A stretch of DNA of 64,000 nt from Fibrobacterota bacterium (GTDB lineage: Bacteria; Fibrobacterota; Chitinivibrionia; Chitinivibrionales; Chitinispirillaceae), in the NCBI GenBank assembly GCA_023436145.1, contig JAEZKP010000035.1, positions 4,552 to 68,551 on the forward strand, read 5' to 3'. A program made the position numbers and the translations under genes. Numbering within the stretch: the stretch's first letter is position 1; each line of letters opens with the position of its first letter. A model generated the notes under the pieces. It had not been told where the DNA came from. It ran no database searches and saw only the letters and a program-made list of their open reading frames with translations. Shown here one piece after another: positions 37,721 through 45,543 of this stretch.

Positions 37721-38093
37721 GACGGGGACGGACTTTCTTTTTCTCTTTTTCTCTTTTTTGTTTGGGGACGAACTCTTTTTTTCTCTTTTTCACAATTCTC
37801 CTATAGGATGAATGTCCTCGTATCCTAGTGTTCGGACGTTTTTCCACTTCCTTTAGGACCCTTGGGGACGAACTACTCTTTTCTCTTTTTCATCAATTCC
37901 CATCGAGAATGAATGGACTCACTTCATAGTGCTATAACGTTTTCTTAATCCCTTTACTCTGGGTGAACGGAGTGTTTTCTTCCATTCACCGAATCCATAA
38001 CCAGGAAGCATTGTTTACCTCAAAAATTGGTTTGTATATTGCAGCCATCTTTATTCTATAGCAACATCATCCAACTCTTTTAGGGAGACATCC
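37721..38093 (+). repeat. Tandem 100-bp degenerate repeats with GGGGACGAACT motifs
   Basis: The motif GGGGACGAACT followed by a T/C-rich run occurs at 37764 and 37864, exactly 100 bases apart. A variant GGGGACGGACT lies at 37724. The rest of the two 100-base units also aligns, for example GAATG at the same offset, then C[A/T]AGTG and ACGTTTT. These are diverged tandem copies that lie directly upstream of the REP-type transposase gene. On current knowledge of such transposases, the motif is a likely recognition or cargo sequence (inferred). Confidence 0.8.
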
Positions 38094-39065
38094 ATGCCTC
38101 GTATGGCCCGAATAGAATCTCCAGGTTCTCTGTTTCACATCATGGCTCATTCGGTTGAAGAAAAACCGCTATTTGCCGATGACATAGATAAATCGGAATT
38201 TCTTTCCCGTTTTGAGAAAGGGCTTACCAAATCAGGATATATCTGCTATACCTGGGCACTGATGGATAATCATTACCATCTTTTTGTAAGGGCCAGTGAA
38301 AACAGATTGAGTAAACTGATGCGGGGTCTTAACGGAGGATATGCCATGTATTACAACAAAAGGCATGGGAAACATGGTCCACTTTTCTGGCGCCGTTTCA
38401 AAGCATCACTCTGTCAGGACCAAAATTACGCTACACAATTGATCCAGTACATAAATCTAAACCCCTTACGTGCCGGATTGGTCAAATCCCTCGAGCTGCT
38501 TAAAGACTATATCTGGTGTGGCCATGGCTTTCTTATGGGAGATAAAAATTCCTCCGGTAAAAATTTTCAAAAAAGAGAAGAATGCCTTCGCCGCTTCGGT
38601 GAAAACGAAGAGAAGGCCATAAAATCTTATATAGAGTTTCTTATAGAAAGCTGTGGAGAAAACATAGAAACAGCAGGACAACTCTCAAAAGTGGAATCTA
38701 CAGAGATAAGTAATTCCTGCAAAGGATTACCAACGGTTATCGGTGATCCTGAATTTGTCGCAGACACACTGGAAAAGTACCAGGACTTCCTCCACCGGAA
38801 GCACCGGGTGGCAGATTATGAATATGTTCTGGAAAATGTTGCTCAAAAAGTTTGTCAAGAGTACCGAATCACCTTAAATGAATTAAAAAGAAGAGGAAGA
38901 AAAAATTCCCGGGCTTTTGCACGCGCAGTTTTCTGCTACCGGTTGCATATACAGGAGTATATCCCACTTTCGGTTATAGCGAGATATTTAGGGACCACAA
39001 TCTCTCCCATTGCTGTGTTGGTTCAGAAGGGAGCTTCCATTTGCGAAATTGTCCAGACATGTTAA
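38094..39065 (+). mobile_element. REP-associated tyrosine transposase (Y1/HUH family) gene
   Basis: A 323-residue protein. The Y1_Tnp domain is at about 1-130, opening MPRMARIESPGSLFHIM. The HUH motif is His60-Tyr-His62 in ALMDNHYHLFV, and the likely catalytic tyrosine is Tyr119 in IQYINLNPLRAGLV, so the active site is intact. The C-terminal part (about 230-320) resembles a DnaA-type or helix-turn-helix domain (ITLNELKRRGRKNSRAFARAV). These proteins nick and join single-stranded DNA at short repeats. GGGAG precedes the ATG. Copies of GGGACGAACTA lie on both sides, as often seen around this group. Confidence 0.92.
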
Positions 39066-39419
39066 TTCGAAACAGCCATCGAACTAGCATTTTTTTATTG
39101 GTCATTAATTTTTAAACCTACAGAAACTATTTCGCGAAAGACGTGATTTACATAATTAAGATCTGCTTAAAAATTTAAAACTATATTGATTCAGTCATTT
39201 CTGACAACCTACTATATCCTGTAGACTACTACTATAACATCATTCAAACCAGTAATGTATCATACCAGAAGAGTAAATCATTTTTTTAAATTTAACTGAT
39301 GCATTCATTCCACAAAAAAAGCCCGTCACCTCCGAAGACAAAGAAGGGACGAACTATTTTTTTGCTAAAATATTTAATAAACCTAACAACATAGTTCGTC
39401 CCCTTTGCTGCTTCGCTTG
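39066..39419. repeat. Gene-free stretch with an inverted pair of the GGGACGAACTAT motif
   Basis: About 350 bases between the transposase and cellulase genes. GGGACGAACTAT at 39346-39357 and its exact reverse complement at 39391-39402 face each other across 33 bases, so they can form a 12-bp stem. The motif is the same as the one upstream of the transposase. It may mark the right edge of the transposase unit and also sit just past the 3' end of the cellulase gene. Confidence 0.8.
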
Positions 39420-41186
39420 TTACTTAGTCAGGTGAATCATATGGTTATAAGAAAATTCACCGGATCTGAAAACTACCACATAAACCCCTGCTGCAGATGC
39501 CATTTGACTTCCGCTTATTGAATAAGTTCCCGCACCCTGCCTCTTACCTATTTTTTCTGATAGGAACCTGCCATTAACATCGTAAAGTTTCAGTGAGACC
39601 AGCCCTGCTTCAGGCAATGTATATGTAATCATCCCTGCACCCGAAACTTGACAGAAATAACCATTTTTTATGCCATGGCTGCGAGGCATGACAGGTGCTT
39701 GAGCATGCCCTGGATTATCTGTCTCTGCTGCATTCCACAGTTTGTTCAATAAAGCAAGTTTCTTTGAATCGGTACCGGACCATGTACCCCATCCAGATTT
39801 ATTTGAAATAGGATCATAAGGAGATTTGAAAATGCCATAAGTATCAGCGGATTCCGGGTTGATTGACCAGTAAAAAGAATTATATACTCCCTCCTGAATC
39901 AGATAATCTACAAACACCTGTTGCCATTGCTCATCAGAATTACGATTTGTCAAATAACTGTAACGTTTCTGATGACGGGACTCAGACTTGTTTGGCCACT
40001 CCATATTGCCTCCGAACTCTCCAATGCAAATGGCGTATCCCAATGCTCTGAGATAACCAAAATGCTCATGCCAACCTGGTATCAGCTTAGCCGGCTTGAT
40101 CACTATCTGACATTTCTTATCACCAAAAGCATCCTCTACCAGCCCTTCACACTCTGGCTGAGCATCCAGATCTGCAAACATTGGTTGCGTGCAAACTGCC
40201 GGACCATAGCAGTGAGGAGAATAAACCAATTTGCTTTTTGGCATTTTAGGTGGATTTTGACCCGCTTCGAACAGATTTTCACCCCAGTTAGGGTTTGTTC
40301 TTTTATCTCCGTGGGGTGTATCCTCTTTGGTATCCGTGGTACCATCCTGGTTACCATTTGTACCGCCAATTCCCTGTGCAAAAATGAGAATATTCGGATT
40401 CACAGAGCTGATTGCCTCATAAGCCTGATCGATTAAAGATCTCCATTCACTCCAGCTGTAATCCCAGGGTTCGTTAAAAATATCGATACCCATAATATTG
40501 TCTACGCCGATTTCCTTTCCCAAACCGGCCAACTTTTTCAGATCAGCCAACCACTTCGATACATCGTAAGCCTGGATGCGTGTGACTGTACTGGGGTTAC
40601 CACTTGCAGCACAGGAACAATCCTCCCGGGTAAATTCATAGTCTTCCCGGTTTGCATCTGCATACGGCGGACGGGCATCCAACCGCCCCGCTCTCCAACC
40701 AACATAGTTTGAACATGAGTGCATGTCCAACAGAACATAGAGACCGGCATCTGCGCAAGCCTTGACAACTGCCTTTAGAGCTGTAAATGCTCCCTGAATA
40801 CGCACAGACTCGGTATTCTTCAGATTTGGGTCCCTGCCCTGCAGGTCCTCATCATCAAGAGTCTGCGGAGCAACAGGCATTCTGATACAGTTAAAACCCA
40901 GATTTTTTATCTCAGTAGCATCACTGGCAAGGGTTCGATCGCTAGATGACCAGAACACATTTCCCATATATAGCTCCATAGGAGCACCACCGGGATTTTT
41001 CTCATCTGAAGCAAGTTCGCTCCTTCCTTCAAGGCCAAACCAGGAGCCACCCTTAACCCTGAAGGGAGTACCATTAAGGGTAATATTACCTTTTGAATCT
41101 ACTGCCCATTCATTTGCAGCCTGAATATCAGGCTGGATCAGGAAAAATGCCAACACAGATAACAATAACTTTTTTTTTCTTCTCAT
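39420..41186 (-). CDS. Secreted GH5 endoglucanase with C-terminal sorting domain
   Basis: A 588-residue glycoside hydrolase. A basic signal peptide ends near QAAN. The GH5 barrel spans about 25-490; NCIRMPV, VLLDMHSC, the acid/base Glu239 in IFNEPW and the nucleophile Glu390 in CIGEFGG are all present, so it should be an active cellulase-type endohydrolase. Residues about 525-588 form a type-A-like sorting domain: LYDVNGRFL, then GVYVVVFRSGE and a short basic end. That suggests secretion through a type-IX-like or Fibrobacterota-specific route. GGAGG lies before the ATG. Two LacI-type operator candidates sit upstream, at 41211 and 41289. Confidence 0.95.
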   Translation of the reverse strand: MRRKKKLLLSVLAFFLIQPDIQAANEWAVDSKGNITLNGTPFRVKGGSWFGLEGRSELASDEKNPGGAPMELYMGNVFWSSSDRTLASDATEIKNLGFNCIRMPVAPQTLDDEDLQGRDPNLKNTESVRIQGAFTALKAVVKACADAGLYVLLDMHSCSNYVGWRAGRLDARPPYADANREDYEFTREDCSCAASGNPSTVTRIQAYDVSKWLADLKKLAGLGKEIGVDNIMGIDIFNEPWDYSWSEWRSLIDQAYEAISSVNPNILIFAQGIGGTNGNQDGTTDTKEDTPHGDKRTNPNWGENLFEAGQNPPKMPKSKLVYSPHCYGPAVCTQPMFADLDAQPECEGLVEDAFGDKKCQIVIKPAKLIPGWHEHFGYLRALGYAICIGEFGGNMEWPNKSESRHQKRYSYLTNRNSDEQWQQVFVDYLIQEGVYNSFYWSINPESADTYGIFKSPYDPISNKSGWGTWSGTDSKKLALLNKLWNAAETDNPGHAQAPVMPRSHGIKNGYFCQVSGAGMITYTLPEAGLVSLKLYDVNGRFLSEKIGKRQGAGTYSISGSQMASAAGVYVVVFRSGEFSYNHMIHLTK

Positions 41187-41210
41187 AGTTCATGCCTCCG
41201 AAAATTTGAT

Positions 41211-41222
41211 TTAACCGTTTAA
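41211..41222. promoter_or_regulatory. LacI-type operator candidate 1
   Basis: TTAACCGTTTAA, a near-palindrome with a central CG as in LacI-family operators, 25 bases before the cellulase start. A similar site lies 78 bases further upstream. Confidence 0.35.
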
Positions 41223-41288
41223 CTAACAAAGCGGCTCACACAGTCCTCACACCACTTTCTCAAAGTCAATTCCCATTTATGTCATGTC

Positions 41289-41300
41289 ACAAACGGTTAA
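41289..41300. promoter_or_regulatory. LacI-type operator candidate 2
   Basis: ACAAACGGTTAA matches the reverse complement of candidate 1 at 10 of 12 positions. Paired sites about seven helical turns apart would suit looping repression. No lacI-like gene is in this window. Confidence 0.3.
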
Positions 41301-41629
41301 ATGTCAACCTTATTATTAATCTAATGCTTATAATTGAAAAAAAGTTGTTAATTTTCTGAAATCAAATACAGTTAACAGAGTAATTGAATAAGTTTAAGTT
41401 TTTTGAAGTTCATAATTTTTGGTTAAGAGAACAGGTGATAATCACTCTTCTTTGCACACAGAGTTGCCTGTATTAACTTGACACATCAAAGTTCAGTGAT
41501 ATACCTCCATCTATAGAACTTATCTGGGGTTGATATGAATAAAACTATCGACCCGATAAGCTAAAAGGGAAGCTTAACTCTTAAGCTGCTAAATTGAAGC
41601 TGCAGGCCCGGGTTTGTGGAAATAAATCA

Positions 41630-41752
41630 TGTTGCATATTCCGGTCTATTCGGCAGGTGATTCCGGTCCTATTCGGCACCCCCCGCTCAAGAGGGAAGTG
41701 ACGCGTTAGCTAAATTATAAATCAGGTGCCGGAAAAAAACGGAATATGCACA
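41630..41752. mobile_element. Short IS21-like element remnant (paired ends only)
   Basis: The left side reads TGTTGCATATTCCGG and the right side ends CGGAATATGCACA, an inverted pair with one base inserted. Inside the left end, ATTCCGGTC(C)TATTCGGCA is repeated at 41638 and 41660, a 22-base period. Multiple inner repeats of an ATTCCGG/TTCGGCA type are typical of IS21-family ends. No istA/istB sequence remains between them, so this is either an internal deletion product or a MITE-like derivative. Confidence 0.55.
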
Positions 41753-42238
41753 TGTTACCATTTTCCCCTCCATTGAAAGTGCGATGTCTGGAAAATGAGG
41801 CAAAACAGTGTATCACATAAAAAGATAAAAGTAGTTCGTCCCTTCTGTGAATGGAGCTTGATCTCAGGGGCTCACCTATTCAAGTCTCGCCCTCTCACTA
41901 TCCTGTTTACTTTTTTCATTATCAGGACGTTTTTTTGCCAAACCGGTCAGATTTCTATCGTTTCTATCCAGTCACTCGTTTTCTATCTACCTGGTTCATC
42001 TTCCCATACAGATTTTTACAGCCGGTCTGATAATAAAGATCATTCCCGGAACATTCCTTCAATGGCCAATTCTCTTTGTTGTAATAATTCTTCTGTCAGT
42101 CAATCTGTCTGTTGTATTAAAAATACCGAAATTACTGAGTAAATAGGTTAATTGCAGCTCAGACCTAAGCAGTAGGAAAACAGAAGCACAAGGTTTAATA
42201 GTAACTGAAACTTATCAGAGGGTAATGAGGTAGTGATT

Positions 42239-42658
42239 TTACTCTCTGACAATCTTTAGTATCTCTGCCAGCTCTTTTTTAACATCACTGAGTGTGATTT
42301 CTCCAGGCAAGGATAACTCCAGCTTCATTTGGAAAGCTGCTATCTTTGCGGATGACTCTTTGGGGGGAGACTCTGGACTATCAGGGCATTCTTTCGGAGT
42401 CTGTTCAGAAACTGTTTTTTGTGGTTCTGAAAGCTTTTTTCTGGCACCGGATATGGTAAACTTTTCATCATACAATAAATGTTTGATATTTTTAATCAGC
42501 TCAATATCTTTTTCCCGGTAGGCTCTGTTCCCAGCCCGGTTTTTTTTGGGTCGTAACTGTGGAAATTCACTTTCCCAATACCGCAATACATGAGGCTCCA
42601 GTGAGGTGAAACCACAGACTTCACTGATCGAGTAATAAGTCTTTTTAGGAATATCCAT
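42239..42658 (-). CDS. MerR family transcriptional regulator
   Basis: A 139-residue protein. The N-terminal winged helix of MerR type (about 5-75) contains YYSISEVCGFTSLEPHVLRYWE and the wing R-A-G-N-R-A-Y-R. A short helix and a proline/serine-rich linker follow, then a helical tail. It lacks a metal-binding or multidrug domain. Small MerR proteins of this shape often sit next to housekeeping genes and have unknown signals. It lies 146 bases downstream of gpsA on the same strand. Confidence 0.92.
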   Translation of the reverse strand: MDIPKKTYYSISEVCGFTSLEPHVLRYWESEFPQLRPKKNRAGNRAYREKDIELIKNIKHLLYDEKFTISGARKKLSEPQKTVSEQTPKECPDSPESPPKESSAKIAAFQMKLELSLPGEITLSDVKKELAEILKIVRE

Positions 42659-42804
42659 GGACGCTTCAGGTTCCTTGCAGGTTTATTAATTGTGCATTCA
42701 ATAAATATTTATACCAGGAATCTATATCTCCGTATCATGTATTTTCCAAACAGGTTCATTTGTTAATAAGAAAGCTTTTTACATACAGTTTTAACACATG
42801 ATGT

Positions 42805-43821
42805 TCAGTACCACTCAGTTTTCAACTCCCGCTCCATCAATTCTTTGGCCATCAGTTTCGCATTCTTACCCTCAAACAACAGACTGTAAACAGCTGCAGT
42901 GATAGGCATCTCTATTCCCAGCTTCTGGGCAAGCTGATAAACTGAACGGGTGGTTTCCACACCTTCGGCAACCATAGTCATCTTTGATAAGGCCTGCTGC
43001 AGGGTCAGCCCGGAAGCTATCAGTTCGCCCATTTTGCGGTTGCGGCTATGTTTACTGATACAGGTTGTGATCAAATCCCCGATACCCGCCAGTCCGGAAA
43101 AAGTGCTCTCCTGGGCACCCATTTTACGGCCCAGGCGCATCATTTCAGCTATACCCCTGGTCATCAATGCGCCCTTGGTATTATCGCCACACCCCAGCCC
43201 ATCACTAATTCCGGCAGCCAGAGCAATAACGTTTTTCACGCTTCCAGCCAGCTCCACACCTCTAATGTCACTATTTGTGTAAATACGGAATGCTTCAGTG
43301 GAAAAATTTTCCTGAATCACAGTTGCAAGGCTCAGGTTTTCAGATGCTGCAACTATAGTTGTGGGAATATCCCTGGATACCTCCTCGGCATGAGATGGTC
43401 CTGACAATACTGCCAGTTTTTGGTCATTAATTTGCGGCAGTTCTTCAAGCAGAACATCAGTCATTAGCTTTAACGTATTGGTTTCTATGCCTTTAGCGAC
43501 AATCACCCAACCCTTGACACTGCCAATCTCTTCAACAGAGCACACCTGGGCTACCCGCCGCATCGTCGAACGCATAGTCTGAGAGGGAACAGCACATATA
43601 ATGTAGTCGCTGTTTTTAACAGCCACAGTGATATCATTAACAATTTCAACTGATTCAGGAATCCGGATCCCAGGCAGCTTTACAGGATGCTCCCGGTTGA
43701 CTCGTAACATCTCAGCGTCTTTGGAATTAAATTCCCACATGCATATGTTATGGCCGCGTTTATGCAGCAAAACAGTAAGTGCAATCGCCCAACTCCCTGC
43801 ACCTAAAATTCCAATTTTCAC
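42805..43821 (-). CDS. gpsA: Glycerol-3-phosphate dehydrogenase [NAD(P)+]
   Basis: A 338-residue cytosolic enzyme that reduces dihydroxyacetone phosphate to sn-glycerol 3-phosphate for phospholipid synthesis. The N-terminal Rossmann loop is GILGAGSWAIAL. Family signatures follow: an A-V-P-S-Q strand, LSGPSHAEEV, and the catalytic lysine in ELAGSVKNVIALAAGI (about residue 194). Substrate-binding GDLITTCISKHSRNR is near residue 250. Its start overlaps the end of der by ATGA, so the two are translated together. Confidence 0.97.
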   Translation of the reverse strand: MKIGILGAGSWAIALTVLLHKRGHNICMWEFNSKDAEMLRVNREHPVKLPGIRIPESVEIVNDITVAVKNSDYIICAVPSQTMRSTMRRVAQVCSVEEIGSVKGWVIVAKGIETNTLKLMTDVLLEELPQINDQKLAVLSGPSHAEEVSRDIPTTIVAASENLSLATVIQENFSTEAFRIYTNSDIRGVELAGSVKNVIALAAGISDGLGCGDNTKGALMTRGIAEMMRLGRKMGAQESTFSGLAGIGDLITTCISKHSRNRKMGELIASGLTLQQALSKMTMVAEGVETTRSVYQLAQKLGIEMPITAAVYSLLFEGKNAKLMAKELMERELKTEWY

Positions 43822-45215
43822 ATTTCCTCCCCTGAAGCACCATCACCAAAGTAGTCTTCCCCTGATTGATAAGCACCAATTTTTTTCTGTTTTTTGATCG
43901 GACGGAATTCCAGTGTTAACGGGCATCCTTCAAAATCGTATTGTTCGTAAATTTTATTGGATAGAAAACGGATGTAACCTGGAGTGATCTCATCAGGATT
44001 AGTGACAAAAAACCTGAACAAAGGATATGGAGCACCAATCTGCCGTGCACCTAAAAACCTCACCGGATTTTCCGGAATTGCAGGATGCGGGTGGGCTCTC
44101 ACCCAATTAAAAACCTGATTTTCAAATTCTGATGAAGGGACCCGGAATTCCATCCGTTCCTTTATTTTCAATGCATACTCTATTACAGTATTAACTCGCT
44201 GCCCACTCAGTGCAGAAATTGAAAGCATGGGAATCCACTTTAATTCCATAAATTCTCTTCTTGTTTCTGCCACCAATTGATCAAATGTTCTGTGATCTTT
44301 CTCCTTGAGGTCCCATTTATTCCAGCAGAGCAGCACTCCTTTGTGCATTTCAATTACTTTTTTTAAAATTCGAAGATCCTGGACCCCAATCTCTCCAGTT
44401 ACATCAACTATTAAAACACAGATATCGCAACGCTCAATACTGCTCAGAGCCCGCAGATTGGAATAGTATTCCATGTCCTGCTTTACACGAGCACGCTTGC
44501 GCAGTCCTGCAGTATCGATAAGTGTCACTTTACGCCCGTTATAATCAAGTTCGGAATCGATAGCATCCCTGGTAGTACCGGGTTTATCATCCACTATCAT
44601 CCGGTTACGTCCCAGAAGCTTGTTTACCAAAGATGATTTTCCGGCATTGGGTCTTCCGATAATAGCAAGTTTCAGATTCGAATCCACTTCTTCGATAACT
44701 GGCTCTTCTGACTCTCTGGAAATGATTTCCAGTACCGAGTCAAGAAGATCTGCTACTCCTTTGCCATGCAGAGCAGAGATGGGAAAAGGAGCACCAATGC
44801 CCAGCGCCCTATAAGAATCCAGATCGTAAATAACAGAAGCGGATTCTGCTTTATTAACTACCAGAATGACTTTCTCGGAAATCCTGCGCAGCTGCTTTGC
44901 CACCAGCAGATCCAGATCGGTAGGTCCGGTCCCTGCATCCACCATAAAAAGTACCGCATCGGATTCTTTTATCGCTATGTTTACCTGCTCATGAATCGCT
45001 TCCGGAAGAGCTTCATGAACATTCGGGATAAGCCCTCCAGTGTCCACAATCAGAAAAGGTACGCCGCACCATTGAGCAGAGTAATAATTTCTGTCTCTGG
45101 TAACTCCGGCAAAATCATCCACAACCGCGATTCTCTTACCAATAATCCGATTGAAAAGACTTGACTTGCCTACATTAGGCCTTCCAACTATTGAAACGAC
45201 CGGTTTTATTTGCAA
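43818..45215 (-). CDS. der: GTPase Der (ribosome assembly)
   Basis: A 465-residue protein with two tandem GTPase domains and a KH-like C-terminus. P-loops are GRPNVGKSSLFN (11-22) and GRPNAGKSSLVN (about 188-199). G3 motifs DTGG and DTAG and base-recognition NKAE and NKWD are visible. Der acts in maturation of the 50S subunit. The start is TTG (45215) with AGGAGG ten bases upstream. It is coupled to gpsA by ATGA. An AT-rich repeat region lies upstream. Confidence 0.97.
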   Translation of the reverse strand: MQIKPVVSIVGRPNVGKSSLFNRIIGKRIAVVDDFAGVTRDRNYYSAQWCGVPFLIVDTGGLIPNVHEALPEAIHEQVNIAIKESDAVLFMVDAGTGPTDLDLLVAKQLRRISEKVILVVNKAESASVIYDLDSYRALGIGAPFPISALHGKGVADLLDSVLEIISRESEEPVIEEVDSNLKLAIIGRPNAGKSSLVNKLLGRNRMIVDDKPGTTRDAIDSELDYNGRKVTLIDTAGLRKRARVKQDMEYYSNLRALSSIERCDICVLIVDVTGEIGVQDLRILKKVIEMHKGVLLCWNKWDLKEKDHRTFDQLVAETRREFMELKWIPMLSISALSGQRVNTVIEYALKIKERMEFRVPSSEFENQVFNWVRAHPHPAIPENPVRFLGARQIGAPYPLFRFFVTNPDEITPGYIRFLSNKIYEQYDFEGCPLTLEFRPIKKQKKIGAYQSGEDYFGDGASGEEM

Positions 45216-45543
45216 GGCCGAAAAACCTCCTGTTTAGTGATAACAAAAGTTACCTTTTTTTTAAAGCGTTGTCAACATTTAAGTTACACTAATCAGATAA
45301 AGAGACCGATTAGGATTTCTGATGTTAACATTTCTGATTTTTGATTTCAGGATTAAGACATTAAGATTTAAGATGTTAGGATTCTGATTTTTGATCTTTA
45401 AGAGTAAGAGGTCAAGATTTCAGGTTTTAAGAATAAGACATTAAGTTTATAGATATTAAATCATAATTACAAGATAAGGATAAAAATTAAGAATAGAATT
45501 TTGATTGCTGAATTTGGATCTGCAATTTAAGATTTGGTTCCAA
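45216..45543. repeat. AT-rich degenerate repeat region
   Basis: About 330 gene-free bases made of diverged short repeats. TTCTGATTTTTGAT occurs at 45332 and 45382 (50 bases apart). GATTTCAGG followed within 20 bases by AAGACATTAAG occurs at 45343 and 45416. It looks like a decayed minisatellite, with no open frame. Confidence 0.6.

Larger units (their letters stand above)
41187..42238. other. Gene-free region upstream of the cellulase, with an IS remnant
   Basis: About 1050 bases. It contains the cellulase promoter region, two operator-like sites, an IS21-like pair of ends (41630-41752) and one more reverse copy of the GGGACGAACTA motif at 41832-41842. A 115-codon frame at 41795-42142 is Ser- and Cys-rich, contains the motif copy and lacks a ribosome site, so it is not called. 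Confidence 0.5.

Noticed and set aside
37542..37847. 101-codon minus-strand frame rich in Lys/Arg
   Set aside because: Composed of the reverse reading of the T/C-rich repeats and the end of the FnIII gene.
41795..42142. 115-codon plus-strand frame
   Set aside because: No ribosome site, Ser/Cys-rich composition, runs through a copy of the transposase-linked motif and lies in a decayed mobile-element region.
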